Position numbers and translations under genes: made by a program
NCBI RefSeq assembly: GCF_005925345.1
Contig: NZ_SSHJ01000024.1
Span: forward strand, 1 to 62,702
Direction: 5' to 3'
Length of the DNA stretch: 62,702 nucleotides
From: Pedobacter ureilyticus
GTDB taxonomy: Bacteria; Bacteroidota; Bacteroidia; Sphingobacteriales; Sphingobacteriaceae
Shown here: positions 28,001-35,422 of the stretch, in pieces
How the letters are laid out: the number at the start of each line of letters is the position of its first letter
Position numbering within the stretch: position 1 is the first letter of the stretch
The notes under the pieces: model-generated
What the model was told of the DNA's origin: nothing
The model's input: the letters and a program-made list of their open reading frames with translations, nothing else
Database searches by the model: none

Positions 28001-28575
28001 ATGGCGATGGAATAATTACTGCTGACGATAGAACTAATATTGGTAGTCCGTTTCCAGATTTTACCTACGGTATGACCAACAGTTTTTCTTACAAAGGTTT
28101 TGATTTTGCTTTTACGCTACAAGGTGTACAAGGTTTCGAAGTGCTAAACGCCGCTCGTAGATTTTACGGTAACTATGCAGGTTCTTATAATGTGTTAAAA
28201 AGCACAGCAAATGGATGGAAATCTGAAAGTGACCGTGGAGATGGCGTAAGCCCTCAAATAGACCGTAATTTCAATGCCTTGGGCGCTGCTTCCGTAATTA
28301 ACAATGCTACTTCTGCCTTTATAGAAGACGGTTCTTTCCTAAGAATTAGAAATGTGACTTTAGGATACAATTTACCAGCTTCGGTAGCTAAAAGCTTAAA
28401 AGTAGCTAACGCCCGATTAAGTTTTACAGTACAAAACTTACACACGTTTACTAAGTACGAAGGTTACAATCCAGAGGTAAGCATAGAAGGTGCCAACCCA
28501 TTAATGCCAGGAGTAGATTCTGGCGGTTATCCGTTGGCCCGTACATTTATGTTTGGTTTAAATTTTGGATTTTAA
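25090..28575 (+). CDS. SusC-like TonB-dependent glycan transporter with STN signalling domain
   Basis: This outer-membrane importer has 1161 residues and imports oligosaccharides with SusD using TonB energy. A signal segment near 21-45 is preceded by a short extension. The STN domain is at about 50-118 ([21 protein letters not shown]), a carboxypeptidase-regulatory-like domain at 132-207 ([17 protein letters not shown]), then [17 protein letters not shown] and the plug ([60 protein letters not shown]). The barrel ends in FMFGLNFGF with a terminal aromatic residue. The STN domain indicates regulation through the adjacent FecR. A start at Met20 or Met24 would also give a usable signal peptide. 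Confidence 0.96.
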   Translation: [1161 protein letters not shown]

Positions 28576-28587
28576 GAAACATTAGCA

Positions 28588-30117
28588 ATGAAACTCTCCC
28601 CACTTATCAGGATTGCTTCATTACCATTAAAGACAAATCTTAGAAAGATGAAAAATATAAAAACAATTTTCGCTGTAGGTACCATAGTGTTACTTTCGGC
28701 TAGTGGTTGTAAAAAAGACTTTTTAGATCGTGCTCCTATTTCTCAAATGAATGGGAACAACTTTTATAAAACTGCCGACGACATGAAAAATGCCCTTGCT
28801 TCGGTATATAGCGGCTTGCAAACCTCTGGCTTATATTACTCGTCCATGCATGTCATTGGCGATATGAGATCAGATAATACAGAAATAACCAATCCCAATG
28901 CGGGTTCTGACTTAGTAGCGATAGATAATTTTGAAAACTTACCAACAACTTCTATCAGCAGCACTACTTGGGCAGGCCATTACCAGGCTATCCAGTCTGC
29001 TAACATTGTGTTAGATAAAATAGGGGCTGTAAGTATGGACGAAGGCTTAAAAGCAAGGTATGCTGCCGAAGCTAAGTTTTTACGAGCGCTAATGTATTTT
29101 AACTTGGTGCGCATTTTTGGCGATGTGCCTTTGGTAGTAAAAATGATCAATAACCCACAAGAAGGTTATACTTACGGCAGAACCCCAAGTGCCGATGTTT
29201 ACAACCAAATCATTACAGATTTAACAGAAGCAGAAGCCGTTTTGCCTCACGAATTTACTGGTGCAGATATTGGTAGAGCTACAAAAGGTGCGGCAGCAGC
29301 TTTGTTGGGTAAAGTATATCTTACCCAAAGGAGATGGGATTTGGCTGTTCCACAGTTAAAAAAGGTAATAGACAATGTGGCGCTAAACAAATATCAAATT
29401 ATGCCAACTTATGCTGGTGTTTTTGGTATCAGCAACGAGAACAACAGAGAATCTATTTTCGAAGTGCAGTTTAAAAAAGGTTCAACTGGCGAAGGTAGCC
29501 CATTTACTAACCAATTTGCGCCAATAGGTTCTGGTACTGCGGTAGTAAGTGTAGGTAATCCGTTAGGGCAAAATATCCCAACTGCTGATATGAGCAACGC
29601 TTATGAAGCTGGCGATTTGAGAAAAGCCGTATCTATGAGAAACAGCTATACCTTGGGTGCCAACACGGTTCAACACAATTACGTTATCAAATATGCAGGT
29701 GTGCCAGCCGCTTATTTAGATAGTGATAATAACTGGATTGTATTGCGCTATGCAGATGTGTTGTTAATGTACGCTGAAGCCTTAAATGAGCAAGGTTACG
29801 TAGCAGATGGTGTAGCCTTTCAATACCTTAACCAAATTAGAAACAGGGCAGGTTTGTTACCTAAAACTAGTAACAACGCAGATTTATCACTACGTGTAGC
29901 TGATCAAGCGGCTTTCCGTTTAGCTATTGAGCAAGAGCGTAGAGTAGAGTTGGCTTTTGAAGGACACCGTTGGTTTGATTTGGTACGTACCAACCGAGCG
30001 CTTGCCGTTATGGCATCAAAAGGTATGCAGTCGCACCATGTGGTTTTCCCAATTCCTCAAACTCAGATTGATATTAACCCAGGGCTTATCAAACAAAACC
30101 CAAATTATCCTAACTAA
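28588..30117 (+). CDS. SusD-like glycan-binding lipoprotein
   Basis: This surface lipoprotein forms the lid of the SusCD transporter and binds the glycan. The longest frame has 509 residues, but I prefer the Met at 28648. It gives MKNIKTIFAVGTIVLLSASGC with the lipobox cysteine at residue 21, followed by KKDFLDRAP, a classic SusD opening. The four-TPR SusD fold shows in AEAKFLRALMYFNLVRIFGDVPLV, GRATKGAAAALLGKVYLTQ, WIVLRYADVLLMYAEALNEQ, LNQIRNRAGL and RRVELAFEGHRWFDLVRT. It follows susC by 12 bp. A 14-bp hairpin directly after its stop separates it from the downstream enzymes. Glycan specificity cannot be read from sequence. Confidence 0.95.
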   Translation: MKLSPLIRIASLPLKTNLRKMKNIKTIFAVGTIVLLSASGCKKDFLDRAPISQMNGNNFYKTADDMKNALASVYSGLQTSGLYYSSMHVIGDMRSDNTEITNPNAGSDLVAIDNFENLPTTSISSTTWAGHYQAIQSANIVLDKIGAVSMDEGLKARYAAEAKFLRALMYFNLVRIFGDVPLVVKMINNPQEGYTYGRTPSADVYNQIITDLTEAEAVLPHEFTGADIGRATKGAAAALLGKVYLTQRRWDLAVPQLKKVIDNVALNKYQIMPTYAGVFGISNENNRESIFEVQFKKGSTGEGSPFTNQFAPIGSGTAVVSVGNPLGQNIPTADMSNAYEAGDLRKAVSMRNSYTLGANTVQHNYVIKYAGVPAAYLDSDNNWIVLRYADVLLMYAEALNEQGYVADGVAFQYLNQIRNRAGLLPKTSNNADLSLRVADQAAFRLAIEQERRVELAFEGHRWFDLVRTNRALAVMASKGMQSHHVVFPIPQTQIDINPGLIKQNPNYPN

Positions 30118-30128
30118 AAGGATAAATC

Positions 30129-30172
30129 AAAATCATTCTGCCATTAGCTATAGGTTAGGGCAGAATGATTTT
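30129..30172 (+). terminator. Perfect 14-bp hairpin between susD and the downstream enzymes
   Basis: AAAATCATTCTGCC (30129-30142) pairs perfectly with GGCAGAATGATTTT (30159-30172) across a 16-nt loop. It starts 11 bp after the susD stop. Only TTTTA follows, so it is more likely a leaky terminator or 3' mRNA stabiliser than a strong stop. It would give higher susCD than enzyme levels. Confidence 0.65.
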
Positions 30173-30215
30173 ATAAATATTCATATTCTACCTACTTTTT
30201 AAATCCTTTAAATAA

Positions 30216-31676
30216 ATGAGAAGATTATTGTTGTCTTGCTTAGGGGCTGTTGCTTGCGTCCATTTTTCGTCGGCACAAGTTCAAACACTTAACCAAAAAG
30301 ATACAGGATACAGGGGGATATGGTACAGTAACCAACCCTCAAATGATGAATATGTTTACAAATACAGTGGTGGTTTGGGAACTTACCCAGCCAATCACTA
30401 TCCTTTTTCTGTATATGTAGCCTCAGAAAACAAAACATTTTTTTGTTACGGCGGAGCAGATGAAGCCGGCAAAACTTTATTGCACATGGTTTCTTATTTC
30501 GACCATAAAACCGGTATGGTACCTAAACCTACCATCGTTTTAGATAAAAAGACAGACAACGCACACGATAACCCGGTGATGAACATAGATACCGAAGGTT
30601 ATATTTGGCTGTTTTCTACTGCACACGGTACCAATAGTCCATCGTATGTACACAAAAGTGTAAAACCTTACGATATTACTAAGTTCGAACAAATTCACGC
30701 TACCAAACTAGAAAATGGAAAAGTAGTGCCTATGAATAATTTTTCATACCTCCAAAGTTGGTATCAGCCGGAAAATGGCTTTATCAATTTATTTACCCAT
30801 TACGATAGAAAGGTAATTGCCAATCAGCCCAGCAAACCACGTAGAACCATTAGCTACATGACCAGTGCCGATGGCGTAAATTATAGCGAATGGAAAGATT
30901 TGGCCACCATTGAAGAAGGTCATTACCAAACCAGTGGTAGTTTTGGAAACACCGTGGGCACTTCATTTAATTTCCATCCGGTAAAAGAAGGCGAAAACGG
31001 ACTGAACTACAGAACTAATTTATACTATATACAAACCAAAGATTTTGGCAAAACTTGGGAGAATGTAAGCGGTAAAAAAATACAATTACCCTTAACCCAA
31101 ATCCAAAATGAGGCGTTGGTAAAAGATTACCACTCGCTTGGCCTCAACGTTTACATTAACGATGTGGCTTACGACTCTAAAGGCCATCCCATTATTCTTT
31201 ACATTACCAGTAAAGGTTACCAAGCGGGCCCAGAAAATGCCCCTTATACTTGGAATACGGCAAGATTTACCGGCTCCGATTGGGAAATATTGCCGGTAAC
31301 TACTTCAGATAATAATTACGATATGGGCTCTTTAATGGTAGATAAAAAAGGCCATTGGACCATTGTTGGGCCAACTACTACAGGCCCTCAAGCTTTTAAT
31401 ACGGGCGGCGAAATGGTGATGTGGACCAGCACTAACCAAGGTAAAAGCTGGAAGTCGAAAACACTTACATCAAACAGTATGTACAACCATTCGTATGCCA
31501 GAAAACCTGTAAATGTACATGATGGTTTCTTCGCCTTTTGGGCCGATGGACATGGAAGAAAGCGCTCCGTATCTCACTTGTATTTTTCGGATAAAAAAGG
31601 AAATGTTTACCAGTTGCCTACCGAGATGAAAACAGAAATGATGAAGCCAATTAAACTCAATAAGCCAGCTAAATGA
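30216..31676 (+). CDS. BNR_4-type beta-propeller, putative uronate lyase or glycosidase
   Basis: The protein has 486 residues with a signal peptide (MRRLLLSCLGAVACVHFSSAQ), so it is exported. The sequence GYRGIWYSNQ, YKYSGGLGTYPANHYPF, HDNPVMNIDTEGYIWLFSTAHG, and SADGVNYSEW matches the BNR_4 propeller group. From established knowledge, this fold occurs in several uronate-active CAZyme groups, including ulvan lyases and enzymes acting on rhamnose-glucuronate caps. With GH88 in the same PUL, a lyase that creates an unsaturated uronate is the best guess. Which family it belongs to is not decided here. Its stop overlaps the next ATG (ATGA), so it heads a tightly coupled operon. Confidence 0.75.
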   Translation: MRRLLLSCLGAVACVHFSSAQVQTLNQKDTGYRGIWYSNQPSNDEYVYKYSGGLGTYPANHYPFSVYVASENKTFFCYGGADEAGKTLLHMVSYFDHKTGMVPKPTIVLDKKTDNAHDNPVMNIDTEGYIWLFSTAHGTNSPSYVHKSVKPYDITKFEQIHATKLENGKVVPMNNFSYLQSWYQPENGFINLFTHYDRKVIANQPSKPRRTISYMTSADGVNYSEWKDLATIEEGHYQTSGSFGNTVGTSFNFHPVKEGENGLNYRTNLYYIQTKDFGKTWENVSGKKIQLPLTQIQNEALVKDYHSLGLNVYINDVAYDSKGHPIILYITSKGYQAGPENAPYTWNTARFTGSDWEILPVTTSDNNYDMGSLMVDKKGHWTIVGPTTTGPQAFNTGGEMVMWTSTNQGKSWKSKTLTSNSMYNHSYARKPVNVHDGFFAFWADGHGRKRSVSHLYFSDKKGNVYQLPTEMKTEMMKPIKLNKPAK

Positions 31677-33172
31677 GTAAAATAAATGATGCAAAGCTGA
31701 TTTTTGGATTGCTGGCTTCGCTTTTTTTTGCGGCTTGCAACTCAAACACACTGCAATTGCAAACTATTGATAATGTGCAGTTGCAGAAAAATCTGTTGAA
31801 GGTAGAGGTGTTGGCTAAAGACTTAGATGTGCCTTGGGATATTTGTTATGCCGATGATCATTCGCTTTTTATAGCCGAACAAGGTGGTGCCGTTTCTAGG
31901 CTAGATTTAGCCACAGGAAAAAAGAAACAATTGGTTAAAATAGCGGAGGTTTGGCGCAAACGCACTGCAGGTTTGTTGGGCTTAGTGGTGCATCCGCAAG
32001 TACAGAAAAATCCTTACCTGTTTGTAAACTATACGGTTAAAAAAGACAGTTTGCTCATCATTAATCGTTTAGTGCGCTACGAAATTACCGCAGACACCTT
32101 AAAAAATCCAAAAGTATTATTAGAGGTAGATGGCTATACCGCACACAATGGTTCGCGTTTGGCTATAGGCCCAGATCAAAAATTGTATTGGGCCACAGGC
32201 GATTCCTACTTTGGCGAAAAAGCGCAAGACCCGAAAAGCTTAAATGGTAAAATTTTGCGGATGAATACCGATGGTTCTGTGCCTAAAGACAATCCAATGC
32301 CAAATAGTTACGTTTGGGCATCGGGCTTTAGAAATATGCAAGGGCTTACCTTCTCTGACAAAGGTTTGCTCTACACTTCAGAACACGGCGACGCCATTGA
32401 AGATGAAATCAACCTCATTGAAAAAGGTAAAAACTACGGCTGGCCTGCGATAGAAGGTAAAGAAGATTTGCCAGCAGAGAAGGCATTTGCACTGCAACAT
32501 CATACCACACCACCCATCAAATCTTGGACACCCGTAATTGCGCCAGCGGGTATCACTTACCATAACGGCAAAGGCATCCCCGAGTGGGCAAATAGTTTGT
32601 TGCTTACTACGTTAAAGGGAAAAAGTTTAAGGGTAATTAAATTAAGTGATGATGGTAAAAGTACTAAAGGAGAAGAGATCTTCTTTGAAAAACATTATGG
32701 CCGACTACGTGACGTTTGTACCGATAGAGACGGTGCAGTTTACTTAGCTACCAGTAACCAAGATTGGAACCCTTCGCCGGGTTTCCCTTTGCCAGGAGAT
32801 GATAAAATCTTAAAAATTAGCAAAGCTGATGAAGCTACACAAAAGGTGCTACGGGCAAAAGAGCCAGAAACGGTAAATCTAGTTTCGGGTAAAACGGTGT
32901 ACCAGCAATACTGCGCTTCTTGCCATAAAGACGATGGAAAAGGCGTGTTAGGTACATTTCCTGCCTTAGCAGGTTCGGCAAAGGTAAAGGCTAATCCAGA
33001 AACGCTAATTCCTATTTTATTAAATGGCATTAGCAGCGAACAAGCAGGAGCAGCCATGCCAGCATTTAACTTTTTAAGCAACGAAGAAGCGGCAGCTGTG
33101 CTAACCTATATCCGTCAAAACTGGGGAAACAAAGCAAGTACCGTTAAACCTACACAAATTAAGAAACAGTAA
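31673..33172 (+). CDS. Sorbosone/PQQ-type sugar dehydrogenase fused to cytochrome c, lipoprotein
   Basis: This predicted periplasmic sugar dehydrogenase has 499 residues. The lipobox LFFAAC puts the acylated cysteine at residue 22. Residues about 40-390 form a six-bladed sorbosone-dehydrogenase/GSDH-like propeller (VPWDICYADDHSLFIAEQ, GLLGLVVHPQ, HNGSRLAIGPDQKLYWATGD, FRNMQGLTF, LLYTSEHGDAIEDEINLI). Residues about 405-485 form a class I cytochrome c with CASCH (haem at Cys414/Cys417/His418) and a distal Met in AAMPAF. The fusion implies substrate oxidation with electrons passed to the respiratory chain. It overlaps the BNR_4 gene by 4 bp and lies 5 bp before the NRAMP-like gene. Confidence 0.86.
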   Translation: MSKINDAKLIFGLLASLFFAACNSNTLQLQTIDNVQLQKNLLKVEVLAKDLDVPWDICYADDHSLFIAEQGGAVSRLDLATGKKKQLVKIAEVWRKRTAGLLGLVVHPQVQKNPYLFVNYTVKKDSLLIINRLVRYEITADTLKNPKVLLEVDGYTAHNGSRLAIGPDQKLYWATGDSYFGEKAQDPKSLNGKILRMNTDGSVPKDNPMPNSYVWASGFRNMQGLTFSDKGLLYTSEHGDAIEDEINLIEKGKNYGWPAIEGKEDLPAEKAFALQHHTTPPIKSWTPVIAPAGITYHNGKGIPEWANSLLLTTLKGKSLRVIKLSDDGKSTKGEEIFFEKHYGRLRDVCTDRDGAVYLATSNQDWNPSPGFPLPGDDKILKISKADEATQKVLRAKEPETVNLVSGKTVYQQYCASCHKDDGKGVLGTFPALAGSAKVKANPETLIPILLNGISSEQAGAAMPAFNFLSNEEAAAVLTYIRQNWGNKASTVKPTQIKKQ

Positions 33173-33177
33173 TTCAA

Positions 33178-34380
33178 ATGGCAAGTTCAAATAAATTGAT
33201 ATCCATATTAAAAGGATTGGGACCAGGTATCATTACAGCGGCCTTAGTTTTTGGACCCAGCAAAATGACCATTACTTCACGCTTAGGCGCCGATTTTGGT
33301 TACTCCATGCTGTGGATTGTGGTTATAGCCATCTTTTTTATGTTGGCCTTTACCAATATGGGTGCTCGCATTGGCCTAAGTAGCAACGAAAGCTTATTAA
33401 CGCAAATCCGCCTAAAATGGGGCAAAGGTGCCGCCATTGCTATAGGTCTGGGCGTATTTTTAGTAACTACCTCTTTTCAGGCGGGTAATTCTATAGGAGT
33501 GGGCATTGCCATAGCCGAAGCTAGCAAAACGCCAGTTTGGGTTTGGGTGGTTTCATTTAATGTTTTAGGCATCGCCTTACTGTTTTTCAGGAGTTTTTAC
33601 AAAGTGTTAGAGCGATTAATGATTGCTTTGGTAGCCGTGATGCTCATTGCTTTTGTCACCACGCTGTTTTTAGCCAAACCATCTGTTTCGGATATTGCGC
33701 AAGGTTTTGTGCCTAGTTATAATCCAAACGCTTCGGTGTTATTAATTGCTTTTGTAGCCTCATGCTTTTCCATTGTGGGGGCTTTTTATCAATCGTATTT
33801 AATGCAGGAACGTAAAAAATTAGGTACCGAAGTGACTAATAAAAGCACTACCGGTATCCTGATTTTGGGTTTTATGAGCGCCGTGGTCATTATTTGCGCT
33901 GCGGCAGTATTGCATCCTCAAGGCATTAAGGTAAATAGTGCCTCCGAAATGTCTAAAGCTTTACAGCCTTTGTTTGGCGAGTATGCGGCCGATTTGTTTT
34001 TGGTTGGACTTTTTGGCGCTTCGTTTTCATCATTAGTAGGTAATGCAACGGTTGGTGGTAGCTTATTGGGCGATGCCTTTGGTTACGGAAGCCAGCTAAG
34101 TGCTAAAATGGTAAGGTTATTTATTGCCTTGGTAATGGTTTGCGGTGCTACCATTGCTTTGTTATTTGGAAAGCTGCCTTTAGAGCTCATTATTTTCGCT
34201 CAAAGCGTAACCATTTTCTTGGTGCCATTCATCGGCTATGCCATGTACCAAATTGCCAACGACGAGCAAGTTATGGGCGCTCGAAAAAATAGCCCTTATG
34301 TAAAAGTAGTAGGTGCCATTGGTTTAGTGCTTTTAGTAGCATTGGCCGCTTGGAATTTCTACAACATGTTTATTCAATAA
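33178..34380 (+). CDS. NRAMP-related membrane transporter lacking the metal-binding motifs
   Basis: This inner-membrane protein has 400 residues and about eleven transmembrane segments, with the NRAMP framework GPGIITA, YGYSMLWIV-like and MGARIGL. In true NRAMP metal transporters TM1 carries DPGN and TM6 carries MPHN. Here the TM1 position reads GPSK (residues 26-29) and the TM6 region reads IVGAFYQSYLM (about 198-208). All four metal ligands are missing. It sits inside a sugar-catabolic operon, 5 bp after the dehydrogenase and 25 bp before the SDR. I infer a non-metal substrate, perhaps an organic acid or sugar product of the pathway. Automatic annotation as a divalent metal transporter would probably be misleading. 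Confidence 0.82.
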   Translation: MASSNKLISILKGLGPGIITAALVFGPSKMTITSRLGADFGYSMLWIVVIAIFFMLAFTNMGARIGLSSNESLLTQIRLKWGKGAAIAIGLGVFLVTTSFQAGNSIGVGIAIAEASKTPVWVWVVSFNVLGIALLFFRSFYKVLERLMIALVAVMLIAFVTTLFLAKPSVSDIAQGFVPSYNPNASVLLIAFVASCFSIVGAFYQSYLMQERKKLGTEVTNKSTTGILILGFMSAVVIICAAAVLHPQGIKVNSASEMSKALQPLFGEYAADLFLVGLFGASFSSLVGNATVGGSLLGDAFGYGSQLSAKMVRLFIALVMVCGATIALLFGKLPLELIIFAQSVTIFLVPFIGYAMYQIANDEQVMGARKNSPYVKVVGAIGLVLLVALAAWNFYNMFIQ

Positions 34381-34405
34381 AATCGATAAAATATAACACA
34401 CAAAT

Positions 34406-35422
34406 ATGGAAGATTTAAAAGCGCTTGAAGAAAGGTACACACGTCCTTCGGAAGCTCTTATAGCAGATGTTAAAAAAATTAAGGGCGATATTGTATTGCT
34501 AGGTATTGGCGGTAAAATGGGTCCTAGCATGGGCAAGTTACTGGTAGATGCCTTGCGTGAAGCAGGAATGCCTAATCGTGTAATTGGCATATCGCGTTTC
34601 TCTAACCCACAGGCAAAAGAAGAACTTTTGGCAGTAGGCATAGAAGTCATTGCCTGCGATTTGTTGAACGATGAAGAACTATTTAACCTGCCAGATGCTC
34701 CAAATGTGATTTATTTAGCGGGAAACAAATTCGGTACCACCGGAAAAGAAAACTTTACTTGGGCAATGAATGCTTATTTACCGGGTAGGGTTGCCGAAAA
34801 GTATAAAAATTCGAATATTGTGGTGTTCTCTTCGGGTAACGTGTTGCCTTTTGTACCAGTAACTTCGGGTGGCGTATCAGAAGAAACTACGCCAGAGCCT
34901 ATTGGCGAGTATGCACAATCTTGTTTAGGCAGAGAACGTATTTTCGAGTATTTCGCTCACAAAAATCAAACCCCAACCTTAATTTACAGGTTAAATTATG
35001 CGGTAGATTTTAGGTACGGTGTAGTGATGGAAATAGCTAAATCTATTTTAGCTGGTAAGGAAATTGATTTAAGTACCGAAAACGTAAATGTAATTTGGCA
35101 GGGCGATGCCAACGAAATTGCCATCCGTTCGCTATTACATTGTACGGCTCCGGCTAAAATCTTAAACGTAACCGGCCCCGAAATTCTTTCCATCCGTTGG
35201 ATTGCGCAGCAGTTTGCCAACATTTTCAACATCGAACCTAAATTTGTAAACGAACCTGTGGGCACGGCTTTATTAAACAACGCCTCAGAGTGCCATCGCA
35301 TTTTTGGTTATCCTAAAGTTACCATCAGAGAAATTATAGACATCACCGCTACTTGGCTAAGCAACGGTGGCGATGAGTTTGGTAAAGCAACACATTTTCA
35401 AGAAAGAGGAGGGAAATTTTAA
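34406..35422 (+). CDS. NAD-dependent epimerase/dehydratase-like SDR with altered catalytic motif
   Basis: This extended short-chain dehydrogenase fold has 338 residues and no signal peptide, so it is cytoplasmic. The nucleotide-binding loop GIGGKMG (33-39) lies in a VLLGIGGKMG strand-turn, and FSSGNVLPFVP carries the usual serine region. The catalytic YxxxK is replaced by Tyr169-AQS-Cys173 (YAQSCLGRE), so the lysine is missing. The C-terminal part (ILNVTGPEILSIRWIAQQFANIF) is epimerase-like. Its stop overlaps the next ATG (TAATG), so it is translationally coupled to the DapA-like gene. It probably acts on a sugar acid or lactone from the PUL substrate, or has lost oxidoreductase chemistry. 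Confidence 0.82.
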   Translation: MEDLKALEERYTRPSEALIADVKKIKGDIVLLGIGGKMGPSMGKLLVDALREAGMPNRVIGISRFSNPQAKEELLAVGIEVIACDLLNDEELFNLPDAPNVIYLAGNKFGTTGKENFTWAMNAYLPGRVAEKYKNSNIVVFSSGNVLPFVPVTSGGVSEETTPEPIGEYAQSCLGRERIFEYFAHKNQTPTLIYRLNYAVDFRYGVVMEIAKSILAGKEIDLSTENVNVIWQGDANEIAIRSLLHCTAPAKILNVTGPEILSIRWIAQQFANIFNIEPKFVNEPVGTALLNNASECHRIFGYPKVTIREIIDITATWLSNGGDEFGKATHFQERGGKF

